A stretch of DNA of 64,000 bases from an uncultured Alphaproteobacteria bacterium (GCA_944393665.1 CALYAX010000010.1:1-64000); one strand, 5' to 3'; numbered from the stretch's first letter, positions 44,945 to 56,894 are shown. Notes: a model not told the origin generated them from the letters alone. Program-made: numbers and translations.

Positions 44945-45844
44945 TTATTTGCCGCCGCCGATATTTAACAGCTGGCCGGCTTGTCCCGAGGACATCACCA
45001 CTGTTTGCCAGCCTTTGGCGGATTGAGCCAGCTGCATCTGCATTTCCAGCTCTTTCAGGCGCAGAATTTGCGGATTATTAGCCAGAGCCCGTCCTTCTAC
45101 CTCGATGGCCTTGGCCCGTCCTTCCGCTTCAATTCTTAACCGGTCGGACTCACCTTGGGCTTCTGCCGCTTTCTTTTTGGCTTCAGCCTCTTTCTCGGCT
45201 ATTTCATTCTCTCTCTGAACAGCCTTTTGCTTGGCCTCAATCTTGGCGGAAATCGCATCTCTTACTTTTTCCGGCAGCCTGATACTGGACAGATAAGTAA
45301 TTTCTTTAATGCGTATACCGTTCTGGGCATATTTTTCAGCCATCATTGACTGAACCATTGCCCGGATACTGTCTTTCGCCGTGGAATAGACCATTTCGAC
45401 CGGCATCGTCTGCACAACCTTATTAAAAAAAGACCGCACATCTTTCCGCATAAAGTCTTTCACGATATCGTCCGGCGTTCTTTTGAAATAACGGTACATA
45501 TCAATCATTTTCTGTTCGTCTTCGAACATAAACTCATATTCGATACCGATATCGGCAGACAAATCCTGACCTTCGGCCTGAAAAGAAACCTGCTCTCCGG
45601 CGGGCGAATTTTCAGTGGCAGCGGCCGTCCAAGACCATTGCTGCAAATTCGTCGGATAAATCTTGTAAGAAAAATACCCAAACCAGTGGTTGGCATATCT
45701 TCCCGGTCCGAGAACTTCGATCTGCCCTTTTTTACTGCCCAGCTGATAAACTTTTAAGGCCACTTCTCCTTGTTCGACCTGGGTACAGGAACTTAATGCA
45801 AAAATACTCAAAACGGCAATCAAAATAAGATTTTTTGTTTTCAT
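44945..45844 (-). CDS. SPFH/Band 7 (prohibitin-like) lipoprotein
   Basis: 299 aa. It has a lipoprotein signal peptide with lipobox LSSC (Cys about residue 20). An SPFH domain of about 170 residues follows, then a Glu/Ala/Lys-rich coiled coil (about 205-265). Prohibitin-like proteins form membrane rings that organise microdomains and proteases. A lipidated rather than helix-anchored form points to the periplasmic face. It may be co-transcribed with the small membrane protein 26 nt upstream. Confidence 0.85.
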   Translation of the reverse strand: MKTKNLILIAVLSIFALSSCTQVEQGEVALKVYQLGSKKGQIEVLGPGRYANHWFGYFSYKIYPTNLQQWSWTAAATENSPAGEQVSFQAEGQDLSADIGIEYEFMFEDEQKMIDMYRYFKRTPDDIVKDFMRKDVRSFFNKVVQTMPVEMVYSTAKDSIRAMVQSMMAEKYAQNGIRIKEITYLSSIRLPEKVRDAISAKIEAKQKAVQRENEIAEKEAEAKKKAAEAQGESDRLRIEAEGRAKAIEVEGRALANNPQILRLKELEMQMQLAQSAKGWQTVVMSSGQAGQLLNIGGGK

Positions 45845-45870
45845 AATTAAAAATTTTAAATTTATAAATA

Positions 45871-46107
45871 TTAATTTTCTTTATTATTTTTTGAAACCGG
45901 CAGCCAGATTTGAATCAGCAGCCACAACAAAACCGCTAATAAAACAAATCCGAAAATCATCTCAAAATCATCTGCCCCCATAAACAAGGACATTCCGAAC
46001 GATCCTCCGCCGAAAAACAAAATTAACGAAATAATGACTTTCCAATACTGCGGAAGAAGCCTGACTTTAATCATCTGCGGCTTTTTCCTGGGTTGTTTAG
46101 TTTCCAT
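45871..46107 (-). CDS. Small two-helix membrane protein
   Basis: 78 aa with a basic N-terminus and two hydrophobic segments (VIISLILFFGGGSFGMSLFM; FGFVLLAVLLWLLIQIW). No family recognised. It precedes the SPFH gene and may work with it. Confidence 0.6.
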   Translation of the reverse strand: METKQPRKKPQMIKVRLLPQYWKVIISLILFFGGGSFGMSLFMGADDFEMIFGFVLLAVLLWLLIQIWLPVSKNNKEN

Positions 46108-46300
46108 TTTCTATAAATTTTAGTTCAACAATTTTTCATTATTTTGAAAACAAATTCAGCAAAAATCTTTTGATCTTTATACAAAATAAATAAGCTCAAT
46201 AATTTGTTTCATTGGGCTTATCTTATCAAATTTTTACATACAATTCAACTATATTTTACAGATATTTGCCAAATTTGTCTAATTTTCATATTTGCGTAAC

Positions 46301-46331
46301 AAAAAAGGAACCGCTGAAGCGATTCCTTTTT
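46301..46331 (-). terminator. Intrinsic terminator downstream of groL
   Basis: AAAAAGGAA-CGCT paired with AGCG-TTCCTTTTT, with a T-rich end on the minus strand. Confidence 0.85.
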
Positions 46332-46375
46332 GAAATTCACGGAATAAAAAATTCCGGTTTAGGCAAAGACAGATT

Positions 46376-48088
<1,713 letters not shown>

Positions 48089-48170
48089 TCAAAACCGGCG
48101 TGCCATCCCGGAGAACATATAAAACATCCCGCCGGCGGCAGCAGATTATTTAATCGCCCCTGAAAAATAA

Positions 48171-48461
48171 TTAGTCTTCAATTACACCTAAAATTTCCGA
48201 TTCTTTGATGATCAGTCTTTCCTCGCCGTTCATCTTGACTTCGCTGCCTGACCACTTGCCAAACAAAACCTTATCGCCGACCTTGACGCTCATCGGGATA
48301 ATTTTGCCGTCCTCGGCGCGAAAACCATCGCCGACAGCCTCAACCAGCCCCTCGCTGGGTTTTTCCTTAGCAGTATCGGGAATAATAATTCCGCCGGCGG
48401 TTTTAGTGGTTTCTTCCAGACGTTTAATCAAAACACGGTCATGTAATGGTCTGATTTTCAT
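48171..48461 (-). CDS. groS: 10 kDa co-chaperonin GroES
   Basis: 96 aa with the mobile loop [14 protein letters not shown] and KVLFGKWSG. It caps GroEL. It is the first gene of the groESL operon. Confidence 0.98.
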   Translation of the reverse strand: MKIRPLHDRVLIKRLEETTKTAGGIIIPDTAKEKPSEGLVEAVGDGFRAEDGKIIPMSVKVGDKVLFGKWSGSEVKMNGEERLIIKESEILGVIED

Positions 48462-48518
48462 GATATTTCAAACTCCATATGGTTAATGACAACAAGTAAA
48501 ACATTTGTTCTATTCGTT

Positions 48519-48547
48519 ATCTAGGTACTGGCAGCCGCATTGTCAAG
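48519..48547 (-). promoter_or_regulatory. Candidate groESL promoter
   Basis: Minus strand CTTGACA (48547-48541), 16-nt spacer, CTAGAT (48524-48519). The CTTGA box would suit RpoH or housekeeping sigma. No CIRCE inverted repeat is present. Confidence 0.45.
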
Positions 48548-48634
48548 CAAATGCCCGCTCCAAAAACATTTTTTTATAAAAAAATTTCCCCCCGCGGCCA
48601 GAACTGGCTGCAGGGGGAAAACTTCACCCTCCGC

Positions 48635-49381
48635 TTATTTTTTCAGACAGGTAATAATCTGGGCAAAAGCGCCGGCCAAAAAGCTGACCGTCACCATAAA
48701 AGACAACAACACAAAGCTGGTGAAGAACAGCCACGAATGCGGAAAGACAGCCATAACCGGGCGGGCGATAGTTGAGGCCCAGCCGTCAAGCGTAAAAGCC
48801 TGCAGCAAAGTAAACATGGCATCACCCAGCGTTGCAAAACTGGTAAACACGTCGCCGTACAGGCTGACCGAAATAATCGCAAACGTATAAAAGAAAATGG
48901 CAAATATCGCCAAAAAGGATAAGAAAGTCGGAATCAGCTCAATAAAAATCTGCACAATATTATGCAGTTTTGAAAAATGATGAACATACTTAAACAACCG
49001 GAACAGCCTGAAACTCCGTAGAACAATAAACGCACTGGCCGCCGGAAGAGAAGAAACGGCAACAATCGTCAAATCAAAAACATTCCAGCCCGATTTGAAA
49101 AAATCTTTTCCCTGGGCATAAATTTTCAAAAACATTTCAACAATGAAGATACCCATAAACAACCGGTCAAGCAGAAACAGGCCGTTGTCAAAATAAAAAG
49201 TCATCACATCAGATGTCATCAGCCCCAGAACAATTGCATCGGCAAGGATGATTCCCATAATAAACAAATCAAAACTGGTTGTGCTGACCAGTTTGTTTAG
49301 CTTGCGCTTATCTTCACGGTAAAACACCCGTTCCCAAAAAGTTTTCGGCATTTTGCATTTCGTTTTTTTGGACGTTGACAT
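48635..49381 (-). CDS. Voltage-gated-type cation channel (single-domain ion transport protein)
   Basis: 248 aa from the ATG at 49381 (GAGG 6 nt before it; ATGs at 49384 and 49393 are possible). It has six membrane segments as in NaChBac. The S4 voltage sensor has regularly spaced basic residues (LRSFRLFRLFKYVHHF). The pore loop reads TLDGWA, where bacterial sodium channels have TLESW, so the filter acid is Asp and the Ser is Gly. The ion selectivity is therefore uncertain. Confidence 0.85.
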   Translation of the reverse strand: MSTSKKTKCKMPKTFWERVFYREDKRKLNKLVSTTSFDLFIMGIILADAIVLGLMTSDVMTFYFDNGLFLLDRLFMGIFIVEMFLKIYAQGKDFFKSGWNVFDLTIVAVSSLPAASAFIVLRSFRLFRLFKYVHHFSKLHNIVQIFIELIPTFLSFLAIFAIFFYTFAIISVSLYGDVFTSFATLGDAMFTLLQAFTLDGWASTIARPVMAVFPHSWLFFTSFVLLSFMVTVSFLAGAFAQIITCLKK

Positions 49382-49417
49382 CATAAACCTCATTTCATCG
49401 TTTGAGCTTATTTTAAC

Positions 49418-50098
49418 TCAAAAAAAGTATAATGCAATCATTATTGCACTGAGAGCAATCGCCGGACCGTAAGCCCCGCTGCGCCGCCGGCGGACAAGCG
49501 CATAAATCATAAACAAAACCGCCGAACCGATAATCACGTACAACAGCAGTTCTATCCCCAGCCAGGCTCCGGCCGCTGCCAGGAGTTTAATATCACCGCC
49601 GCCGAACGCGTCTTTATTTTTCCAAACCAGGGCAAGACTGGCAGCTACCGGCAGAACATAACCCGTCACCGCCCCCAGGGCGCTCATTTCGGCACCGACA
49701 AATCCAACCCCGAAAACCGAAACGGCAAACCCCAGAATCAGCAGCGGCACCGTCAGGATATCCGGGAGCAGCAGCGTGCGGTAATCAATTTCAGCCAACA
49801 ACAGCAAGATCCAGACATAAGCCAGCCGCCAGCCCAGATGCAAAGCCCCCCATTGCTCATAGGCCGCAAAGGTAACAGCCATGGTAATCAGCCCGCTCAT
49901 CACCGAACGATAATAAAACTGCCGCCGCAGCCTGGTATAAACCAGGCTGGCATTAATCTTGCCGCCGCAGCTTTTTTTCTCCCGGCGCAGCAGCTGCCAC
50001 AAAGCATAACCCGGCGTCGCCGGCATAAATTTGGCAAAACGCCTTGCCGCATAAGGGATAAACAAACCAACCAGAAAACCGTATAAAGCATAAATCAT
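49418..50098 (-). CDS. Type IV prepilin peptidase (A24 family)
   Basis: 226 aa polytopic membrane aspartic protease. The catalytic Asp residues lie in AEIDYRT (followed by LLPDILT) and in GGGDIKLL (GxGD). It processes type IV pilin or type II secretion pseudopilin leader peptides. The N-terminal methylation domain is short and lacks the two CxxC pairs, so N-methylation may be absent. No pilin genes are nearby. Confidence 0.85.
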   Translation of the reverse strand: MIYALYGFLVGLFIPYAARRFAKFMPATPGYALWQLLRREKKSCGGKINASLVYTRLRRQFYYRSVMSGLITMAVTFAAYEQWGALHLGWRLAYVWILLLLAEIDYRTLLLPDILTVPLLILGFAVSVFGVGFVGAEMSALGAVTGYVLPVAASLALVWKNKDAFGGGDIKLLAAAGAWLGIELLLYVIIGSAVLFMIYALVRRRRSGAYGPAIALSAIMIALYFF

Positions 50099-50226
50099 GT
50101 CAGGATTCCTTTTTTAATAATTCTATTCATACAGCCAAAAGCATAAAAAAACCTTAAAACAACATTGAACCTGTTGGTTTTTAGGCAGTCGGAATTATCT
50201 TTTTATTCCAACAGAAAGGAGAAAAT

Positions 50227-50910
50227 ATGTTTTACCGACAGTTGCTAATCATTCTCGCCCTTGGATTATCAACAGCTTTTGCCCCCTATTACCCGCTTGA
50301 TTTTGATCCGGCACAGCTAAACGGCATAACTTCCAGGCAAATGCAGCAGCTTTTGGACAACGGGCTGCCGGCAAATTATAGTTTTACCGATAGTTCCAAC
50401 CTGCTCATGCAGGCGGCGGCCCGCAGTTCATCGCAGGTTGTCGGCCTTTTGCTGCAACGTGGTGCTCCGGCCGGCGCCACCGATAAATACGGCAATTCTG
50501 CCCTGGTTTATGCAGCCCGCTATAATCCTGACCCTGATGTCATCAATACTCTGGTTGACGGCGGTATTCTTATTGATAAGCCGGATTTTGAAGGGGCCAC
50601 GCCGTTATTTTATGCGGCCCGGCACAACCCTAATCCCCAGATAACCCGGCGGCTGATTGATTTGGGTGCCGATGTCAACCATAACGACCAACAAAATCTG
50701 ACTCCCTTAATCATGGCAGCCACCACAAATTTGCCGCCGGACCAGCGGGATACCGCACAGGTTATCTCTGCCCTGCTCAGCGCCGGAGCCTACCCTGATG
50801 CCCTTTATAACGGCCTTAATGCCCTTGAATATGCCGAACGCAATCCCAATCTGCAAAATACATCTTCCATAGACATTCTCCATGCCGCTCTAAACGCCAA
50901 ATCCTTATAA
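50227..50910 (+). CDS. Secreted ankyrin-repeat protein
   Basis: 227 aa. An N-terminal hydrophobic signal (LLIILALGLSTAFA) is followed by about four to five ankyrin repeats (NLLMQAAARSS, NSALVYAARYNPD, ATPLFYAARHNPN, LTPLIMAATTN). Ankyrin repeats bind proteins; the periplasmic or exported location suggests an envelope or host target. AAAGGAG lies before the ATG. The gene is monocistronic. Confidence 0.8.
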   Translation: MFYRQLLIILALGLSTAFAPYYPLDFDPAQLNGITSRQMQQLLDNGLPANYSFTDSSNLLMQAAARSSSQVVGLLLQRGAPAGATDKYGNSALVYAARYNPDPDVINTLVDGGILIDKPDFEGATPLFYAARHNPNPQITRRLIDLGADVNHNDQQNLTPLIMAATTNLPPDQRDTAQVISALLSAGAYPDALYNGLNALEYAERNPNLQNTSSIDILHAALNAKSL

Positions 50911-50946
50911 AAAAAACGAACCGGTTATGATCCGATTCGTTTTTTA
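50909..50946. terminator. Bidirectional intrinsic terminator
   Basis: AAAAACGAA-CCGG paired with CCG-TTCGTTTTT, between the convergent ankyrin gene and thyA. Confidence 0.85.
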
Positions 50947-50949
50947 TCT

Positions 50950-51768
50950 TCAGACGGCCACCTCTCCGGTAATTTTTGGCCAGGGGTCATAACCCTCAAG
51001 CTGAAAATCTTCATACTGAAAATCAAAGATATCTTTAACTTTTGGATTAAGAAACATTTTCGGCAACGGCCGCGGTTCTCTTTTCAGCTGGAGCAAGACC
51101 TGATCAAAGTGATTGTGATAAATATGCGTATCCCCCATCGAATGAATAAATTCCCGCGGCTTCAGCCCGCACACTTGCGCAATCATCATGGTCAGCAATG
51201 CATAAGAGGCAATATTGAAAGGAACACCCAAAAAACAATCACAACTGCGCTGATACATCAACAGCGATAATTCTCCGTCAGCCACATAACATTGAAACAT
51301 CAGATGACAGGGCGATAAAGCCATCTCGCCAAGCTGCAGCGGATTCCATGCCGAAACAATCATTCGCCGGTCATTGGGATCATTCTTAATTTTGCGGATT
51401 AACTCACTGACCTGATCTACACCCATCTGCGGTCTTCCCAGACTGTCAAACAGGCTTCCCCCTCCGAAGTTCCGCCATTGTGCCCCGTATACCGGACCCA
51501 AATCTCCGTTTTCATCAGCCCATTCATCCCAAATTGACACACCGTGCTCTTTCAAATATTGGATATTGGTATTACCCTGCAAAAACCACAAAAGCTCATA
51601 AATAATCGATTTCAAATGAACTTTCTTTGTTGTCAAAAGAGGAAAACCTTCACGCAGATCATAGCGGAGCTGCCTTCCGAAAACGCCGCGCGTCCAAATA
51701 CCGGTCCGGTTGTCTTTGTCAACACCATGTTCCATGATGTCTGATAATAATTCTAAATACTGTTTCAT
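50950..51768 (-). CDS. thyA: Thymidylate synthase
   Basis: 272 aa. It methylates dUMP to dTMP with methylene-tetrahydrofolate. The catalytic Cys lies in LSPCHLMFQ and the dUMP-binding [12 protein letters not shown] segment is intact. Folate-side motifs (HSMGDTHIY) are present. No dihydrofolate reductase gene is adjacent. Confidence 0.97.
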   Translation of the reverse strand: MKQYLELLSDIMEHGVDKDNRTGIWTRGVFGRQLRYDLREGFPLLTTKKVHLKSIIYELLWFLQGNTNIQYLKEHGVSIWDEWADENGDLGPVYGAQWRNFGGGSLFDSLGRPQMGVDQVSELIRKIKNDPNDRRMIVSAWNPLQLGEMALSPCHLMFQCYVADGELSLLMYQRSCDCFLGVPFNIASYALLTMMIAQVCGLKPREFIHSMGDTHIYHNHFDQVLLQLKREPRPLPKMFLNPKVKDIFDFQYEDFQLEGYDPWPKITGEVAV

Positions 51769-51967
51769 GGTAAATTTATTTGGTTTAACAATAATTTTTC
51801 CCTAATATAAAATACCATTTTTTTGTACACCGGCGTCTCATTTTTGTCAAACAGTAATCTTATTAAAAATCAATTCAAATAAATTTTCGATTCGGTATTT
51901 TCCGGAGCGTCCCTTAAAATATTCCCGTTTTTCCTTTCCGGGCAGGCTGCCGCCGTATTTCAAAAAC

Positions 51968-51997
51968 AAAAAAAGAGCGGCCAGCCGGCCGCCCTTT
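51968..51997 (-). terminator. Intrinsic terminator of the ribosomal operon after rplQ
   Basis: GCGGCC/GGCCGC stem with AGCC loop. On the minus strand it is followed by CTC and a T7 run. Confidence 0.85.
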
Positions 51998-52015
51998 TCA
52001 TCCTTGTTCGAAAAA

Positions 52016-52465
52016 CTATTTCGATTCGCCGGAAGATTTCTCAGCTTCAGCAGCTGCTGCTTTTTCAGCGGCAACACGCGCCAGATCTTTAGCGCCTTTT
52101 GCATTAACATCACGGTCAACCAGCTCAACAATAGCCATCTGAGCAGCATCACCATAACGCATACCGGCTTTCAAAACGCGGGTATAACCGCCGTTGCGGT
52201 CTTTATAACGTTCAGCCAGGGTAGAGAAAAGTTTTTGAACGACTTCATTGTCACGCAGGAATGCCATAGCCTGACGACGATTGTTCAAATTGCCTTTTTT
52301 ACCCAGAGTAATCATGTTGTCAACAAAGGTTCTCAACTCTTTTGCACGGGGCAGAGTTACTTTAATCTGTTCATGGGTCAAAACGGCAGCAGTCAGGTTC
52401 GAAAACAGAGCCTTGCGGGCGTTGGTATCCATGTTCAATTTACGATGTTTCATTCCATGTCTCAT
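52016..52465 (-). CDS. rplQ: 50S ribosomal protein L17
   Basis: 149 aa. The N-terminal L17 domain ([10 protein letters not shown]) lines the exit-tunnel region. It is followed by a Glu/Ala/Lys-rich tail from about residue 120. It is the last gene of the alpha operon, separated from rpoA by 242 bp that contain palindrome D. Confidence 0.97.
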   Translation of the reverse strand: MRHGMKHRKLNMDTNARKALFSNLTAAVLTHEQIKVTLPRAKELRTFVDNMITLGKKGNLNNRRQAMAFLRDNEVVQKLFSTLAERYKDRNGGYTRVLKAGMRYGDAAQMAIVELVDRDVNAKGAKDLARVAAEKAAAAEAEKSSGESK

Positions 52466-52585
52466 GACATATTCCTTTCTTTTCTCTGTGGCCGGCAGGG
52501 CCGACCGGATAAAACCTTTTCTTCACTACGGATTCGCTTATGCGCTCATACATGAAGAAACTCATTTTCCCGTTTCCGGGAGCAA

Positions 52586-52707
52586 AAATTCGGAGAATGG
52601 TGCAGACAGAGGCGTTTTAAGAGTGAAAAAAATTTTAGTGTACACTTCAGTACATGAATTTTTCAAACCTCGCTAAAACACCTCTGGATGCGCCGTTATA
52701 CGAATTT
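52586..52707. repeat. Palindrome D (GTAC-apex family), adjoining the rpoA stop codon
   Basis: About 122 bp. The outer stem AAATTCG/CGAATTT leads to paired arms GGTGCA-CAGAGG with CCTCTG-TGCGCC, then GTTTTA/TAAAAC and TGAAAAA/TTTTTCA. The apical stem GTGTAC/GTACAT has loop ACTTCA (52637-52654). The right end 52707 abuts the rpoA stop (52708-52710). It lies inside the rpoA-rplQ transcript. Confidence 0.8.
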
Positions 52708-53715
52708 CTAGAAATGTTCGTCGCAGCGACGAATCAAATCCTCAATATTTTCTGGCGGCCAGCCCGGGGTATCCATACCGAGATGAATGCCCATCTTAGC
52801 CAGAACTTCTTTGATTTCATTCAAAGACTTACGGCCAAAGTTCGGAGTCCGCAGCATTTCGGCTTCAGTCTTTTGAACCAGATCACCGATGTAAACAATA
52901 TTATCGTTCTTGAGGCAGTTGGCCGAACGAACCGACAATTCAAGCTCTTCAACTTTCTTAAGCAGATTGCGGTTAAACGGCAGTTCCTCTTTCTCGACTT
53001 CAGTCTCGGCTTCCGGTTCATCAAAATTGATGAAGGGTTTAAGCTGATCCTGCAGAATACGGGCAGCCAAAGCAACGGCATCTTCCGGGGTGACAACGCC
53101 ATCGGTTTCAACAACCATGGTCAGTTTGTCGTAGTCGGTGGCATTGCCGACGCGGGTATTCTCAACTTTATAAGAAACCTTGCGGACCGGAGAATAAATC
53201 GCATCAACCGGGATCAGGCCGATCGGTGCATCACCGGGCTTGTTCATCGACGCCGGAACATAACCTTTACCGGTTCCGACCGTCAGTTCCATATTAATCT
53301 TGGCGCCGGCATCCAAATTGCAGATAACCAGTTCCGGATTCTTAATTTCAACATCATGACCGGTTTCAATCATGGCGGCGGTCACTTCGCAGGGACCTTC
53401 CGCTTTCAGGGTCATCATTTTCTGACCTTCGCTGTGAACAGCGACAGCCAGTCCTTTAATATTCAGGACAATGTCGGTAACATCTTCGCGCACACCCGGA
53501 ATAACCGAGAATTCATGAAGCACACCGTTGATTTTAATACTGGTTACGGCACCGCCTTGTAACGAGGAAAGCAACACTCTGCGGAGTGCATTACCTAAAG
53601 TTAAGCCAAAGCCTCTCTCTAAGGGTTCAACCACTATTTTGGCTTTATTGTCCCCGTCGGGAGTAACATCCAAATTAGTCGGTTTAATAAGTTCTTGCCA
53701 ATTCTTTTGAATCAC
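52708..53715 (-). CDS. rpoA: RNA polymerase subunit alpha
   Basis: 335 aa. The N-terminal dimerisation domain spans about residues 1-230 ([20 protein letters not shown]). A linker precedes the C-terminal domain, which contacts UP elements and activators ([27 protein letters not shown]). The TAG stop is immediately followed by palindrome D. Confidence 0.98.
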   Translation of the reverse strand: MIQKNWQELIKPTNLDVTPDGDNKAKIVVEPLERGFGLTLGNALRRVLLSSLQGGAVTSIKINGVLHEFSVIPGVREDVTDIVLNIKGLAVAVHSEGQKMMTLKAEGPCEVTAAMIETGHDVEIKNPELVICNLDAGAKINMELTVGTGKGYVPASMNKPGDAPIGLIPVDAIYSPVRKVSYKVENTRVGNATDYDKLTMVVETDGVVTPEDAVALAARILQDQLKPFINFDEPEAETEVEKEELPFNRNLLKKVEELELSVRSANCLKNDNIVYIGDLVQKTEAEMLRTPNFGRKSLNEIKEVLAKMGIHLGMDTPGWPPENIEDLIRRCDEHF

Positions 53716-53800
53716 TGGTATGTCCTCTTTTTACTGCATATGCAAATTTCGAAACGAAAGACTGTGAGGCTCCATGGCCTCACACCCTCAAAAAACAATC

Positions 53801-54193
53801 TTATACGCGGCGACGTTTTCTCAGACGGCAGCCATTGTGAGGAATCGGGGTAACATCACGAATAGTGGTGATGGTAAAACCGATAACCTGCAAGGCGCGG
53901 ATAGCCGATTCGCGTCCGGAACCCGGACCCTTAACTTCGACTTCCAGGGTTTTCATACCATGTTCCTGAGCTTTTTTACCAGCCTCTTCGGCAGCGACCT
54001 GGGCGGCATACGGAGTCGATTTGCGCGATCCCTTAAAACCGTTGGCACCCGAAGTAGACCAGGCAACCGTGTTGCCCTGAGCGTCAGTAATGGTTACTCT
54101 TGTATTGTTGAAAGTAGAATTTACGTGGGCAACGCCGGCGGTAATATTCTTTTTCTCTTTCTTTTTAATACGTTGTGATACTGCTTTTGCCAT
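53801..54193 (-). CDS. rpsK: 30S ribosomal protein S11
   Basis: 130 aa. [17 protein letters not shown], the [15 protein letters not shown] segment and the C-terminal [10 protein letters not shown] are typical. It sits in the 30S platform. It lies between rpsM (13 nt) and rpoA. Confidence 0.98.
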   Translation of the reverse strand: MAKAVSQRIKKKEKKNITAGVAHVNSTFNNTRVTITDAQGNTVAWSTSGANGFKGSRKSTPYAAQVAAEEAGKKAQEHGMKTLEVEVKGPGSGRESAIRALQVIGFTITTIRDVTPIPHNGCRLRKRRRV

Positions 54194-54206
54194 TTAACAA
54201 CCTACC

Positions 54207-54575
54207 TTATTTCTTCTTGTTAGCCACAGTTTTGCGTTTACCTTTGCGGGTACGAGCATTCTGTTTGGTGCTCTGTCCGCGAACCGGCAGGCCTTTACGA
54301 TGACGCAGGCCGCGATAGCAGCCGAGGTCCATCAAACGTTTGATGTTTACACCGACTTCGCGGCGGAGTTCACCTTCAACCACAACGTCATTGTCAATAA
54401 CTTCGCGAAGTTTTGCAACTTCTTCGTCACTCAATTCCTGAACGCGGCGATCCATCGAAACACCGGACTTTTTACAAATGTCTTGAGCAGTTTTTCTTCC
54501 AATGCCATAGATATAAGTCAGCGCGACTTCAACTTTCTTGGCAGTTGGGATATTTACACCAGCTATACGAGCCAA
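54207..54575 (-). CDS. rpsM: 30S ribosomal protein S13
   Basis: 122 aa. [10 protein letters not shown], the helix-hairpin-helix IYGIGRKTA, and [14 protein letters not shown] with the basic [10 protein letters not shown] tail are typical. It contacts P-site tRNA and forms intersubunit bridges. Confidence 0.98.
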   Translation of the reverse strand: MARIAGVNIPTAKKVEVALTYIYGIGRKTAQDICKKSGVSMDRRVQELSDEEVAKLREVIDNDVVVEGELRREVGVNIKRLMDLGCYRGLRHRKGLPVRGQSTKQNARTRKGKRKTVANKKK

Positions 54576-54742
54576 ATTTACTCTCCATATTCTAAATTAA
54601 TTCCATTTAAAAAGTTGATCACCACTTTTCAAAATTAAGCCGGATTATAGGCTAAAATTTGCTGGTGTCAACCACAGATTTAATAAAAATTGCGAAAAAA
54701 TTACATTTTTTCAAAATTTTGACTTTGACCGGGCTTACCGGC

Positions 54743-55414
54743 TTAACCGACGGCTAATATATCGTCGATTTTTTTGGCAACAGCCGCTATTGACCCGGTT
54801 CCGTCTACGGTCCTCAGCAGTCCCTTGCTCTCAAAATAAGGGATAGTCGGATAAGTCAGCGCCCGGTAATTAACGAGTCGGTTCTGAACCGTGCTGCGGT
54901 TGTCGTCGATTCTGCGATAAAAATCCGTTCCGCCGCAATTATCACAGACACCGTAAACCTTGGGTTTTTGATATTTGTCATGATATCCCTGCCCGCAGGT
55001 CATGCAGGCATAGCGCCCCAGGATACGTTCCATAATAATCTCATCGGGAACCTGAATCTCAATCACCGCATTTAAGGTAATCCCTTTTTTGGACAACATT
55101 TCTTCCAAAACCTCGGCTTGGGGAAGCGTCCGGGGAAAACCGTCCAGAATAAACCCTTTTTTGCAGTCATCGGCATCAATACGCTTAGACAGCATCTTAA
55201 TAATCATGTCATCAGGCACCAGATTGCCGCCGTCAATCAAAGCCTTGATCTCCGACCCCAGTGCCGAACCGGTTGCCGCCTCGGCGCGCAGCATTTCACC
55301 GGTGGAAAGATGCGGAATGGCGACACGCTCTTTTAACAGCCGCGCCTGCGTCCCTTTGCCGCATCCCGGAGCACCGGTGAAAACGACATGCATTCCTAAA
55401 CCGTCTTGCGTCAT
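54743..55414 (-). CDS. adk: Adenylate kinase (Cys4 LID type)
   Basis: 223 aa; ATP plus AMP to 2 ADP. The P-loop is GAPGCGKGTQ, the AMP-binding residues lie in LDGFPRT, and a long LID holds two CxxC pairs (CMTCGQG, CDNCGGT), a zinc-type LID. The start ATG overlaps the secY stop (TAATG) and has GGAAG at 7 nt. The ATG at 55393 would match shorter homologues. Co-transcribed with secY. Confidence 0.95.
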   Translation of the reverse strand: MTQDGLGMHVVFTGAPGCGKGTQARLLKERVAIPHLSTGEMLRAEAATGSALGSEIKALIDGGNLVPDDMIIKMLSKRIDADDCKKGFILDGFPRTLPQAEVLEEMLSKKGITLNAVIEIQVPDEIIMERILGRYACMTCGQGYHDKYQKPKVYGVCDNCGGTDFYRRIDDNRSTVQNRLVNYRALTYPTIPYFESKGLLRTVDGTGSIAAVAKKIDDILAVG

Positions 55415-56763
55415 TAACGTTTCTTCCGGTTAGCCAGCGAAGCCTTTTTAATCAGCGATTCGTACTGGTACGCAATTAAATGTGACTGCAGCTGTCCGAC
55501 AAAATCCATCGTTACCTGAACAACGATCAAGAGGGTTGTGCCGCCCAATACAAACGGGACCGATAATTTACTGATCAAAATTTCCGGCAAAATGCACAAA
55601 CCGACCAGGTAAACCGCTCCCAGAACAGTCAGGCGGGTAATCACATAATCCAGATACTCGGCAGTATTTTTACCCGGACGGATTCCGGCAATAAACCCGC
55701 CGTGTTTTTTCAAGTTATCGGCCGTTTCTTCCGGATTAAACACAATCGCCGTATAAAAGAAAGCAAAGAAAGCAATCAGAAAAGCATACAAAGCCAGATA
55801 TAACGGCTGGCCGTGCCCCAGCATCTGCGACAAATCCTGCACCCACTGCGGACCGTTTTCGGCACTCAGATTAGCAATCGTAATCGGCAGCAACAGCAAA
55901 GACGAAGCAAAAATCGGCGGAATAACCCCGGTCGGGTTGATTTTTAGCGGCAGGTGAGAACTTTCCGATGCGCCCATCCGCCCCATCACCTGGCGTTTGG
56001 GATACTGGATGGTGATTTTACGCTGGGCCCGCTCAACCAGAACAATAAGATAAATCAAACCGAGTACCATCGCCAACAGTCCCAGAATCAACGGAGCAGA
56101 CATCGAGCCGACGCGGCCGAGTTCAAAGGTTTGAGCCAGTGCGGTCGGAATATTGGCAATAATACCGACGGTAATAATAAGGGACGACCCGTTGCCCACG
56201 CCGCGGGCGGTAATCTGCTCGCCCAGCCAGACGATAAACATCGTGCCACCGACCAGAGAAACAATCGTCGTGAAACGGAAGACAAAGCCCGGATCAATGA
56301 CCGCCGATAAGCCGGCGCCGCCTTTCATGCCTTCCAAACCGACTGCAATGCCATATCCCTGAATAATGGTAATCAAAACAGTCAGATAGCGGGTATACTG
56401 GGTCACTTTACGATGTCCGGCCTCACCTTCTTTTTTCAAAGCCTGCAGCGACGGAATGACCGACTGCCCCAGCTGAATGATAATTGAAGCCGAAATGTAA
56501 GGCATAATGTTTAACGCAAAGATAGTCATACGCTCTAACGCACCGCCGGCAAACATATTAAACATTCCGAGAATACCGCCGGAGTTGCGGGCAAAAATCT
56601 CCGAAAGGATTTTCGGATCAATGCCCGGCAGCGGAATAAATGTTCCCAGACGGAAGACAATCAAAGCCAAAACCGTGAACCACAGTCTTTTCTTTAGTTC
56701 CTCAGCCTTTCCGAAAGCGGACATATCTAAATTGGCTGCCATTTTCTCTGCAAGTGAAACCAT
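55414..56763 (-). CDS. secY: Preprotein translocase subunit SecY
   Basis: 449 aa with ten membrane helices forming the protein-conducting channel with SecE and SecG. FRLGTFIPLPGID, GLGNG-like GVGNGSSLIITVGI, and the cytoplasmic loop with AQRKITIQYPKRQ are present. It is separated from rplO by two non-ribosomal genes and a terminator, unusual for the spc operon. Confidence 0.98.
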   Translation of the reverse strand: MVSLAEKMAANLDMSAFGKAEELKKRLWFTVLALIVFRLGTFIPLPGIDPKILSEIFARNSGGILGMFNMFAGGALERMTIFALNIMPYISASIIIQLGQSVIPSLQALKKEGEAGHRKVTQYTRYLTVLITIIQGYGIAVGLEGMKGGAGLSAVIDPGFVFRFTTIVSLVGGTMFIVWLGEQITARGVGNGSSLIITVGIIANIPTALAQTFELGRVGSMSAPLILGLLAMVLGLIYLIVLVERAQRKITIQYPKRQVMGRMGASESSHLPLKINPTGVIPPIFASSLLLLPITIANLSAENGPQWVQDLSQMLGHGQPLYLALYAFLIAFFAFFYTAIVFNPEETADNLKKHGGFIAGIRPGKNTAEYLDYVITRLTVLGAVYLVGLCILPEILISKLSVPFVLGGTTLLIVVQVTMDFVGQLQSHLIAYQYESLIKKASLANRKKR

Positions 56764-56799
56764 CTTTACGATCCTTAAATTTTATTTAAAACAACAAAC

Positions 56800-56819
56800 A
56801 AGGGACAACTCAGTCCCTT
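56800..56819 (-). terminator. Weak hairpin between cargo genes and secY
   Basis: AAGGGAC/GTCCCTT with 6-nt loop. On the minus strand it is followed by a T/G-rich stretch. It may be a weak terminator of the 174-aa gene or a leader hairpin of secY. Confidence 0.45.
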
Positions 56820-56894
56820 TTAGCTAAGATATTAATACACTAAAATAAAATTAATTCAACAAATTTATCTTACCTGCTGCACAAACTTGCCGGA

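Noticed and set aside
48462..48560. CIRCE/HrcA operator upstream of groES
   Set aside because: No TTAGCACTC-N9-GAGTGCTAA inverted repeat is present.
52654..53562. 302-aa plus-strand frame
   Set aside because: It is antisense to rpoA; an artefact of its codon use.
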